In this document: positions 54,492 through 61,671 of the stretch, one piece after another | How positions within the stretch are numbered: the stretch's first letter is position 1 | How the letters are laid out: each line of letters begins with the position of its first letter | Assembly (NCBI RefSeq): GCF_001593955.1 | Contig: NZ_LTAZ01000013.1 | Coordinates: 186,001 to 250,000, forward strand | DNA: 64,000 nucleotides | Origin: Halalkalicoccus paucihalophilus | GTDB lineage: Archaea > Halobacteriota > Halobacteria > Halobacteriales > Halalkalicoccaceae | Direction of reading: 5' to 3' | The notes under the pieces: generated by a model | Seen by the model: only the letters and a program-made list of their open reading frames with translations | Told to the model about the DNA's origin: nothing | The model's database searches: none | Translations under genes and position numbers: made by a program

Positions 54492-55450
54492 ACGACCACC
54501 TCCTCAGGGCGGACGGGTTTGCCGCGCTCGGCCGAACGCTCGGCGGCAAGCGCGAGCCGCAGCGATGCGATCGCGTCCGCCGCACCGACCTCGGGTTCGG
54601 TTCCCGACTCGAGACAGGCGACGAAATGTTCGAGCTCGTGTCGATAGGCGCTTTTCGCGACCGGACGCTCGACGACTGCGCCGTCGTCGGTCCACTCCTG
54701 ATACGGGGACTCGTCCGCGCTCGAGAGTTCGACCAGTCCGTCGTTGCCCGCAAACTCGAGTTCCGTCGTGAACGGCCGCGAGTCGGGCTGGCTCCATGAG
54801 GATTCAACGTAGCCAACGGCCCCGCTCTCGAATCGGAGCGTGACGAAACCATGTTCCCCATGAGCGTCGCGCCGGCGGCGCGCGAAAACCCGCTCGACCT
54901 CGCCCCAGCACCAGCGGAGGTAATCCAGATCGTGGATTCCGAGATCGACGAAGACTCCGCCGCTTTTCTCGCAGTCGGCGAACCAGTCGTCGGATCCCCA
55001 GTCGGGAAACGGCGAGAGGCGCCGCGCCCGGGCGACGCCATGCGAACCGATCTCAAGGTCCTTCGCCGCTCTGTAGCCCTGATCGAACCGAACGACATGA
55101 CCCACCATAAGCGTCAGGCCCGCCTCCTCGACGAGGCTGGCGATTTCGTTGGCCTCCTCGAGTGTTCCCGCGATCGGTTTCTCAACAAAGACATCGACGC
55201 CCGCCTCTGCTGCAGTCCGGACAAAATCAAGATGGGTATGTGTCGGCGTACAGATGTCGAGATAGTCGATATCGGTCCGATCGCACAACGTAGCGACGTC
55301 AGTATAGGCTACAGCATCTAGTCCGAGTTCGTTAACGAACCCCTCGGGGCCGCTTTGTGAGGCGACGGCGACGACTTCGATATCCATTCCTGCATATTCC
55401 TCAGCATGGGTGCGGGCCATGAAGCCCGCTCCCGCAATACCAACTCGCAT
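54488..55450 (-). CDS. Gfo/Idh/MocA oxidoreductase, second copy of partner A
   Basis: 320 residues from the ATG at 55450 (MRVGIAGAGFMARTHAEEY); the open frame to 55465 adds five residues. EKP motif in VFVEKPIAG, GGVFVDLGIHDLDYLRW, EVERVFARRRR. It resembles the 41390 product from end to end. It is first of a two- or three-gene minus-strand unit (A, B, LmbE). Confidence 0.85.
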   Translation of the reverse strand: MRVGIAGAGFMARTHAEEYAGMDIEVVAVASQSGPEGFVNELGLDAVAYTDVATLCDRTDIDYLDICTPTHTHLDFVRTAAEAGVDVFVEKPIAGTLEEANEIASLVEEAGLTLMVGHVVRFDQGYRAAKDLEIGSHGVARARRLSPFPDWGSDDWFADCEKSGGVFVDLGIHDLDYLRWCWGEVERVFARRRRDAHGEHGFVTLRFESGAVGYVESSWSQPDSRPFTTELEFAGNDGLVELSSADESPYQEWTDDGAVVERPVAKSAYRHELEHFVACLESGTEPEVGAADAIASLRLALAAERSAERGKPVRPEEVVV

Positions 55451-55528
55451 ACTGAGAAAGCACACGTCAGCGTAATAATAAACGTTTCGTGCGATGTGTT
55501 AGGACGGGTACTCAACAAGCGGTGTCTA

Positions 55529-56767
55529 TCAAATAAACTGAATAACTTCATATAGGTAGTTACAAACGATCCCAATGATCGCGAGGTAGCCGACGAGACC
55601 GAGCGTATTGACGATCCGGCCGTTCGTATGCGGTCCCATCACCGCCTCGTCGTTCGCGATCGCAAGGATGAGGAATCCGATGACGGGAAAGGCGATAACG
55701 GCGACCGCCTGTGCGATTCGGAGTAACTCGACCGGACTCCCCCGAAAGACGAGAACGACGCCGAGTCCGAAGAGAATCGCAACGGTCGCCCATCGCTTCA
55801 CCGGTCTGCCGTCCATCGAAGGATCACGGCCGAACCCGTCAACTAAGAGCGTCGCACCGAGGATCGCGTTGACCACGAGTGATGAGAGACTCGCGAAGAA
55901 GAACCCAAGCGAGAACAGGTAGAACGCGCCGGGTCCGGCGACCGGTTCAAGTTGTGAGGCCATCCCGACTGCGTCGAAGACCGGGTCCGTCTGGCCGTGG
56001 ATGACACTCGCGCTGGTCAGCAGAATAACCGTGACGATGAGTCCGAGCAGCGCGATACCGAGAATACTATCGGAGCTCTTCTCGCCGATCCGATCAGGAC
56101 CCCACTCCTTTTCCCGAACGAGATACGTTTGGTAGGCCGCCGCCGCGATCGAAAACGTCGTCGCGGCCATTCCGAGCGAGAGAAAGACTGCGTCGATGTC
56201 TGGATACGAGGGTACGAGACCGGCAGCACCGAGACGGGGATCGACTCCCACTAGCAGTAGAGTCCCGACGAAGGCGACGAGCATCACGCCGACGACCAGT
56301 TTCACAAGCAGTTCGATCTTGTCGTATAGATTCGGAAGCCAAAGGAATCCAATTGCTGCCAACGAGAAAACGCCGGCCCAGATCCTGACGTCGTATCCGA
56401 CGAGCGCATTGGTCGCGAACCCAATTCCGGCGTTGTTCCCCGCCTGAAACGCAAGGATTGCTAGAAATCCGAAGATTCCACCGGTGATCGAGAGGCCTGA
56501 ACCGAACTTCTCGCGAGTGACCTGAAACAATGTCTCGCCAGTCACTATGCCGATCCTCGCCGCCATCCAAGTATACGTGATCATGAACACCGTCGCAACG
56601 ATCGGCACCCAGAGCAACTGGTAGCCATACAAACTGCCCGCGATCGTACTGAGGGCGATGCTCCCGGGACCGACAATTACGGCAGCTAGGACGAGTGCCG
56701 GACCAATAGCTCGTAGTTTGCTTGAGAGCGTATCGACTACTGCGATAGAGCTGAGACGTGGTCTCAT
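55529..56767 (-). CDS. Nramp-family transporter without the canonical metal-binding motif
   Basis: 412 residues from the ATG at 56767, with about 11 membrane helices (IGPALVLAAVIVGPGSIALS, LLWVPIVATVFMITYTWMAA, FLAILAFQAGNNAGIGFATN and so on). Fold and helix-3 pattern are Nramp-like, but the TM1 DPGN that binds Mn/Fe reads VGPGSI and the TM6 metal-binding MPH region reads IAAAAYQTYL. A classic divalent-metal role is therefore doubtful; it may carry an organic or other solute. It is divergent from the iclR gene at 56949 and shares the operator-like region between. Confidence 0.8.
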   Translation of the reverse strand: MRPRLSSIAVVDTLSSKLRAIGPALVLAAVIVGPGSIALSTIAGSLYGYQLLWVPIVATVFMITYTWMAARIGIVTGETLFQVTREKFGSGLSITGGIFGFLAILAFQAGNNAGIGFATNALVGYDVRIWAGVFSLAAIGFLWLPNLYDKIELLVKLVVGVMLVAFVGTLLLVGVDPRLGAAGLVPSYPDIDAVFLSLGMAATTFSIAAAAYQTYLVREKEWGPDRIGEKSSDSILGIALLGLIVTVILLTSASVIHGQTDPVFDAVGMASQLEPVAGPGAFYLFSLGFFFASLSSLVVNAILGATLLVDGFGRDPSMDGRPVKRWATVAILFGLGVVLVFRGSPVELLRIAQAVAVIAFPVIGFLILAIANDEAVMGPHTNGRIVNTLGLVGYLAIIGIVCNYLYEVIQFI

Positions 56768-56866
56768 ATTCCACAACATCCAATCGATACGATAAATACG
56801 TGGTGGTAAATGCAATATAAATAATGTTGTTGAGGGAGTAATGATTCCATCGCCGATCTCGTAGGT

Positions 56867-56883
56867 GGGAACGAACTGTTCCC
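56867..56883. promoter_or_regulatory. Palindromic operator candidate between nramp-like and iclR genes
   Basis: GGGAAC-GAACT-GTTCCC is a perfect 6-bp inverted repeat with 5-base spacer. It lies 100 bp from the transporter start and 66 bp from the iclR start. ATTCCA (56845) and TGGAAT (56898) form a further outer pair. IclR proteins bind such sites near their own genes. Confidence 0.45.
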
Positions 56884-56948
56884 GATCGAGCCGACGTTTG
56901 GAATGGGGAAACAGTTATTTTATCCTTACTCGATAGACAATCTAAATA

Positions 56949-57710
56949 ATGAACAAGGCGAAAAATCCAGTGCAGGCGGTTCAGCGGACCATCGATATCA
57001 TCGACTACCTCCGCGATACCGGCGGAGCACGCGTGACGGAGATCGCGGACGCGGTCGGCGTCTCGAAAGGGACGGCACACTGTCATCTGGCTACACTCGA
57101 ACAGAACGGGTACGCGATTAAGGAGGGACATGAGTACAAACTCGGCTTGCGGTTCATCGACCTGGCCCACCATGCGAAGGCTCGAATCGACATTTACGAC
57201 GTGACGACGACGGAGGTCGACGCACTCGCCGAGGAGTCCGGAGAGATGACCCTATTTACCGTCGAAGAGGGCGGTGACGGCGTCTGTCTGTACGTCGCCA
57301 GAGGGGACAATGCGGTCCAGACCGAGGTCTACGTCGGCTATCGAAACGGGCTCTATCACACTGCTGTCGGGAAGGCGATACTCGCATTTATCCCCGCGGA
57401 GGAGCGCGACTCGCTCATTGACAGGATGGAGTTCAAGCCGATAACACCGAACACGATCACTGACCCACGGACGCTTCGAGACGAACTCGAACGGGTTCGC
57501 CAGGACGGGATCGCATACAACCACGAGGAGACCATCCAGGGACTTGTCGGCGTTGGCGCGCCGATCCGGGACCAGAACGGTACGGTCTACGGCGCAATCA
57601 GCGTTATCGGTCCGGCCCGGCGAATGAGCGACGAGCGGCTGAACGACGAGATCCCGGAGATGATCCGGCGGGCGGTCAACATCGTTGAGATCAACATCAC
57701 ATCACTTTAG
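56949..57710 (+). CDS. IclR-family transcriptional regulator
   Basis: 253 residues. The winged helix covers about residues 8-70 (VTEIADAVGVSKGTAHCHLATL), followed by the effector domain with VYVGYRNGLYHTAVGKAIL and ITDPRTLRDELERVRQDG. It is similar in layout to the regulator at 3454 and probably controls the divergent transporter and perhaps the island. An AT-rich TATTTTATCC element sits 35 bp upstream. Confidence 0.9.
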   Translation: MNKAKNPVQAVQRTIDIIDYLRDTGGARVTEIADAVGVSKGTAHCHLATLEQNGYAIKEGHEYKLGLRFIDLAHHAKARIDIYDVTTTEVDALAEESGEMTLFTVEEGGDGVCLYVARGDNAVQTEVYVGYRNGLYHTAVGKAILAFIPAEERDSLIDRMEFKPITPNTITDPRTLRDELERVRQDGIAYNHEETIQGLVGVGAPIRDQNGTVYGAISVIGPARRMSDERLNDEIPEMIRRAVNIVEINITSL

Positions 57711-57754
57711 GCGGCCATACCTCGAATTTGAGGTTCGCTCTTGTCACAGTCGGC

Positions 57755-58520
57755 GATCCAAACTCAAGATCGCGCATTGGTCGCTGTCCTTGCGTTTATA
57801 TGAATTGCAGGCGAGAATATCACGCTGTTTACGGCGTGGATGAATCGCCGTCATCATCCGCTCAAACATCAAAATCAATAGAGTTAGGTGCCCATGTCCG
57901 TATATCTGTGTGTCGACGCGCCGGTTTCCCGTCGCGTCTCGACACCCCGAAAACTGGCAGTTGATTCGGTGTTTGCCTCATCAAAACGTAAGCCCTCGGG
58001 AACGCAGACCGACAGAAAACAACCACGTAACTCCGAGTCACGAGCGTGATAGGAGTAACGGCGGCGTGGCACCGCCCCCGGTTCGTCGAGCCGGCAACCG
58101 TAAACATCCCAACGAACCGCCCGTTGGTGGGCGTGGGAGGCCCGCGCCTTTAGGCGCGGGAGGATGTCACGAGGTGCGTGCATCCGAATCTTCCGCTCTG
58201 AACACGACAACCGTACCGGTCGCCAAGGCATGCACTGGTGCGACGTGGATCTCGGCGAACAGACGATCTCCGTTCTTGAAAAGAATCAACAACGTCACCC
58301 GGCCTGGATACTCAATCAAACTATCCCCGTAGTCGAACGCTATCGGACAGTTAGCAATCCACGAGTAGATGACTGGACTGTCTTCCCCACCAGACACGCC
58401 CCATCGATCTATGAGTGTGCTCGGACACATCTTTGCGAAGCTGAGGGTGACGACGAAGAGTCGATAGAAGCGATTCTTGAGGGGGAACCCGATCAAGGAG
58501 GTGTTACGAGAGTGCCTGTA
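57755..58520 (+). pseudogene. Tyrosine integrase remnant, split by a 370-bp IS-derived element
   Basis: GATCGCGCATTGGTCGCTGT at 57768 encodes DRALVAVLAF and the frame resumes at 58170 with VRASESS-like and then EHDNRTGRQGMHWCDVDL (58196 on), matching residues 182-300 of the intact integrase at 5809. Similarity ends near 58518 (VLRE). The Arg region is present; the HGARRG, second His and Tyr parts are gone. The insertion at 57800-58169 breaks it. It lies in the same orientation as the intact copy. Confidence 0.78.
57800..58169 (+). mobile_element. Miniature TnpB-type element (solo ends, no gene)
   Basis: The left end ATGAATTGCAGGCG follows host TTAT (57796-57799), like CTGAATTGCAGGCG after TTAT at 7866. 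The shared CGCCGTCATCATC string follows on both. The right end is CCCGCGCCTTTAGGCGCGGG then AGGATGTCA. Removing 57800-58169 rejoins the integrase frame (TTT-AT + C-GAG-GTG). About 370 bp long; it codes for nothing recognisable. Confidence 0.72.
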
Positions 58521-58631
58521 ATAACATGCTGTACATTCGCGACATTAGATACATTATAGAGTGTAGCAATGCTCAGAACATGAGTAACAGTGCACAGTAT
58601 GTGTGGCAACTCGTCTATCCATACATGAATT

Positions 58632-58708
58632 AGAGTACGTACTTCCTAGAGTGTTCTGCAATGATAAAATGTAGATAGAGTACATACATTATCCACAGTT
58701 AGTACTCT
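58632..58708. promoter_or_regulatory. Repeated AGAGTAC motifs upstream of parA
   Basis: AGAGTACGTAC (58632-58642), AGAGTACATAC (58677-58687) and the inverted GTTAGTACTCT (58698-58708) lie in AT-rich DNA 50-120 bp before parA. AGTACGTACT at 58634 is itself a perfect palindrome. Candidates for centromere-like partition sites or operators. Confidence 0.45.
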
Positions 58709-58754
58709 CATGCAGGCCAGTACATTTTATAATGTTACGACGAGAGGGGCAAAT

Positions 58755-59627
58755 ATGGTCGACGAAAATCAGAAGGATCCACGGGCAATCGCAATCAATG
58801 TTTTAAAAGGAGGGTTTGGAAAATCAACGACTGCTATCAATCTCGCACGGGAACTGGCGGAGCGAAACGACCGAGTGTTACTTATCGATCTCGATGACAA
58901 CGGTCATACGACGTTTAATCTTGGCTACCAGGACCGTTATGACGATGAGAATCACGTACAGAATGTTCTCTTGGACGGGGAAGATCCATTAGATTTCATT
59001 GTTCCTGTCGTTGAGGATCTTGACCTCTTTCCTTCACACGAGGCACTTGAAGAGGTAGAAACAAATCTCAAGTCGGCGATGGCGTCAAGTCAACGTCTGT
59101 TCAGAAATGTTGTAGATCCGTTACTCGGAGACGTCTATGATTATATTGTTGTTGACACCCCAGCGAATAGAGGAAAAATAAACGACAATGCGCTGTTTGC
59201 GACGAAGAATCTCATGGTCCCGCTTCGGCCAGAGAGTGGCTGGGAGTCGGGTATTATACAAACGAACAAGCGGCTGATTCAAGAAGCACAGCAGTATTTC
59301 GATCTTCGACTGCTTGCACTTGTTCCGACGGATCTAAGCGAACGCTTGGATCAAGATACCCGGGATCGGAACCTACTTCAAGCCATCAACAGTCGCGATG
59401 CACTAGAGCCATTTGTCCCAAACTTTGCGCATCTCTCCGAGTTAGATTGGGAAGCAATCGATACTGGCGAGTACAATGATGAACTTCCAGGCATTCGACA
59501 CCGAGCGAGTATCGATAAAGCTCACCGAGCACGAACACCGCTTCGGGACTTCGATCCTCACTGTGATCAACTCGAGTATTACGACGAACTCGCACAGATC
59601 GTCGAACAAGGAGAGGTGGTTCGATAA
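58755..59627 (+). CDS. ParA-family partition ATPase
   Basis: 290 residues from the ATG at 58755. Deviant Walker A NVLKGGFGKSTT with Lys18 and Lys23, LLIDLDDNGHTTF (Walker A' region), IVVDTPANRGK (Walker B/switch), VPLRPESGWESG. It segregates plasmids or chromosomes, or positions cargo, with a partner protein. TAATG overlap (59625-59629) links it to the next gene. The repeated upstream AGAGTAC motifs may be its partition site. Together with the Orc1/Cdc6 fragment and integrases it supports a plasmid origin of the flanks. Confidence 0.9.
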   Translation: MVDENQKDPRAIAINVLKGGFGKSTTAINLARELAERNDRVLLIDLDDNGHTTFNLGYQDRYDDENHVQNVLLDGEDPLDFIVPVVEDLDLFPSHEALEEVETNLKSAMASSQRLFRNVVDPLLGDVYDYIVVDTPANRGKINDNALFATKNLMVPLRPESGWESGIIQTNKRLIQEAQQYFDLRLLALVPTDLSERLDQDTRDRNLLQAINSRDALEPFVPNFAHLSELDWEAIDTGEYNDELPGIRHRASIDKAHRARTPLRDFDPHCDQLEYYDELAQIVEQGEVVR

Positions 59628-60094
59628 TGCCATTCGAGGATATTTCCGACGACAATGAGGAGCAAACCAATCCAGGTGATGAAGCACTTGATGAGCTCGC
59701 TGGGACTCTCTCAGGAGAGACCATACCTGAGTCGGCCAGCGAATCGACAGCCATTGACGACACAACCGAAGAAAGCGACGAGGAGGCTACCACAGAGATA
59801 GCGGTATATGATCCGCAAAGTGATCCTGCATTTCCAACTGCAAAAACTCAGACACAGCACTCTATCTACTGTCTTCCAGAGACATGGGAAAATGTAGATG
59901 GGTCATCAGGTTTGCTGTTTGAGGCCGAGATTACACTCCGTCGAGATGGCTATGATGCCGTTCAAAAAAGAGAGTTGCATAATGCAATCCTCCGTGCCGC
60001 AGCAGAGTCACTGACGGCTGATGACATCGCCGAGGCATTTGTCAATACCCGTGAGGACCGAACCAACGGGACTCTCCTTGAAGAGGACTCGTAA
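59627..60094 (+). CDS. Small acidic protein, probable ParA partner
   Basis: 155 residues. The first half is a very acidic linker (DEALDELAGTLS, TTEESDEEATTE). The second half is more structured: SIYCLPETWENVDGSSGLLF, ITLRRDGYDAVQKRELHNA, and ADDIAEAFVNTRED. It is coupled to parA by overlapping stop and start. Small genes in this position usually encode the DNA-binding or adaptor partner, but no known ParB domain is visible, so the role is inferred from position. Confidence 0.65.
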   Translation: MPFEDISDDNEEQTNPGDEALDELAGTLSGETIPESASESTAIDDTTEESDEEATTEIAVYDPQSDPAFPTAKTQTQHSIYCLPETWENVDGSSGLLFEAEITLRRDGYDAVQKRELHNAILRAAAESLTADDIAEAFVNTREDRTNGTLLEEDS

Positions 60095-60212
60095 ATTATC
60101 CTACACCCTACGCTCACGGCTGACGCCGTTCGCTCCTTGAGGGCAGGGTAGTTCACATATAGATATATACTCCTTCCCCCACCAATGGGGTGAACGAAGT
60201 AGGGTAGTTTAC
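60095..60212 (+). repeat. TnpB-element solo right ends
   Basis: CGCTCCTTGAGGGCAGGGTAG (ending GTTCAC at 60156) and CCCCACCAATGGGGTGAACG followed by GGGTAGTTTAC (ending 60212) look like two inner-type right ends in a row, without any transposase. The TTA inside the second forms the PadR stop codon. ATATAGATATATACT lies between them. Confidence 0.4.
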
Positions 60213-60499
60213 GCTGCACTCAGCGTGTCGCGAAGGTACTGCTGTTCCCACTCTTGTCGTGCCTCAAGTTCCCGCTGGCCCCGCGCTGTGAGTTTATACA
60301 GATTTGTTCGGCGATCCATTTGTGATTTTTCAACGAGGCCTTTGTTGACGAGCGTGTCGAGGTTTGGATAGAGTCGGCCGTGATGAATCTCCGTCTCGTA
60401 GTACCCTTCGAGTTCGTCTTTGAGCGCGAGGCCATGAGGATCCTCTAAACCTTCGATGACGTAGAGCAAATCCCGCTGGAAACTTGTCAAGTCGTACAT
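60209..60499 (-). CDS. PadR-family transcriptional regulator
   Basis: 96 residues from the ATG at 60499 (upstream starts are open). PadR winged helix: LTSFQRDLLYVIEGLEDPHG, GRLYPNLDTLVNKGLV and DRRTNLYKLTARGQREL. Its stop codon TAA lies within the IS-like end GTAAAC at 60207-60212. It is similar to the PadR at 60665 (shared FQRDLL/FQQNIL, HHGRLYPNLD, DxRTNxYKLT). Its targets are unknown; the nearby parA genes are candidates. Confidence 0.85.
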   Translation of the reverse strand: MYDLTSFQRDLLYVIEGLEDPHGLALKDELEGYYETEIHHGRLYPNLDTLVNKGLVEKSQMDRRTNLYKLTARGQRELEARQEWEQQYLRDTLSAA

Positions 60500-60664
60500 A
60501 TCTATACATTGACCACAACCATTGTCAAAGTATTGCATGGTATACAATGGGAGGGTGGCTGATCTAATATCAGGCAGGCCCAGATCGACTTACGCCGACT
60601 AGACTGCGAATCAACTCTCTGTCTGAACCACGGAGCCACTTCATTTAGTGGGTTCGTATGCAGG

Positions 60665-61018
60665 CTACTCTACGAGGGCTTCGATATCGCGTGCCCGATC
60701 GTCGTCGGTAACGAGATTCGAGAAGCGCCAGTTGAGTTCTCCGAGCAGGAGGTCATACCCCTCATCGGTGAGTTTGTACTGGTTGGTGCGCTTGTCGAGT
60801 TCGCTTTTCGCGACGAACCCCTGTTGAACGAGGTCATCAAGGTTGGGATAGAGCCGGCCGTGGTTGATCTCGCTGTTGTAGTAGTCCTCGAGCTCGCGTT
60901 TGATTGCCAGCCCGTACTGGGGTTCCTCAGCAAGGACGGTTAGGATGTTCTGCTGAAAGGCGGTCAAGTCGTGTGCGGTCCGCTTCTCCCCGGCTACTGT
61001 TGATTGTGCCTCAGACAT
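60665..61018 (-). CDS. PadR-family transcriptional regulator
   Basis: 117 residues from the ATG at 61018 (the frame is open to 61039). LTAFQQNILTVLAEEPQYGL, NHGRLYPNLDDLVQQGFVAK and DKRTNQYKLTDEGYDLL form the PadR winged helix, with a C-terminal DDRARDIEALVE. A paralogue of the neighbouring 60209-60499 gene, so probably a local duplication. Confidence 0.85.
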   Translation of the reverse strand: MSEAQSTVAGEKRTAHDLTAFQQNILTVLAEEPQYGLAIKRELEDYYNSEINHGRLYPNLDDLVQQGFVAKSELDKRTNQYKLTDEGYDLLLGELNWRFSNLVTDDDRARDIEALVE

Positions 61019-61204
61019 CTTTTCGAGGGAGAGTGTCATCTATAATAATTGCTTGGGAATCGCCCGTATTTCGGATAGCGTAATCCTCGATGAAACGTGC
61101 TCATAACCGATAAACGGCTAGCCCTCTGTGAAATGGGCGAATGCTTACAGCCATTGGACTAGTCGTGTCCACGCAGGCGCTTCGTGAGCGGTCCACCAAT
61201 TCAC

Positions 61205-61462
61205 CTACTGTTCGTCTGCTGAGTCTGCTGGGAACGATTCGATAGGTGGCATTGGCTCAATTGGTGGGCGCAGATCCCACGGATGCATCTCGATCGAGAG
61301 CGCTTGGGTTTCAAGCGCGACTTTATAGAGGACCTCACACCCGCATGTACACCGGCTGGGGTCATTGTCAAGGACGATCGGGTGTTCACCGTGCAGGTTG
61401 AAGTCTGGATCGAGTTCATCGGGGATGTCAATACGGACACGGTCGCCGAGTTTGAGGGTCAT
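61205..61462 (-). CDS. Small haloarchaeal protein of unknown function with a Cys cluster
   Basis: 85 residues from the ATG at 61462 (MTLKLGDRVRIDIPDELDPD); the open frame to 61612 lacks conserved character. It carries CTCGCEVLYKV with three Cys that could bind zinc, and a Pro-rich tail PPIEPMPPIESFP. The family is not recognised. It lies behind the PadR genes on the same strand. Confidence 0.5.
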   Translation of the reverse strand: MTLKLGDRVRIDIPDELDPDFNLHGEHPIVLDNDPSRCTCGCEVLYKVALETQALSIEMHPWDLRPPIEPMPPIESFPADSADEQ

Positions 61463-61671
61463 CACGCCCTGTGGCCCTGTCTTCTGGTATAAACTCTTGG
61501 CTGGGCTGACTCTCTCCTCTCTTCGAACCCAGTTGGCTCTTCGCAATGAATTCGTGACTGCCGCCAACGCGTGCGATAGTAAATCGGTGCAGCGGTAATC
61601 CATTTCTTTCAACGCTACCCTTCGAGAGTCCGTATCGAATAGTAGATAGGTCTGGGTAGCAGTACCACGGT

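Noticed and set aside
61463..61612. N-terminal extension of the small Cys-cluster protein
   Set aside because: Residues before the ATG at 61462 are basic and unlike the acidic haloarchaeal proteins around; the internal ATG gives a compact acidic protein.
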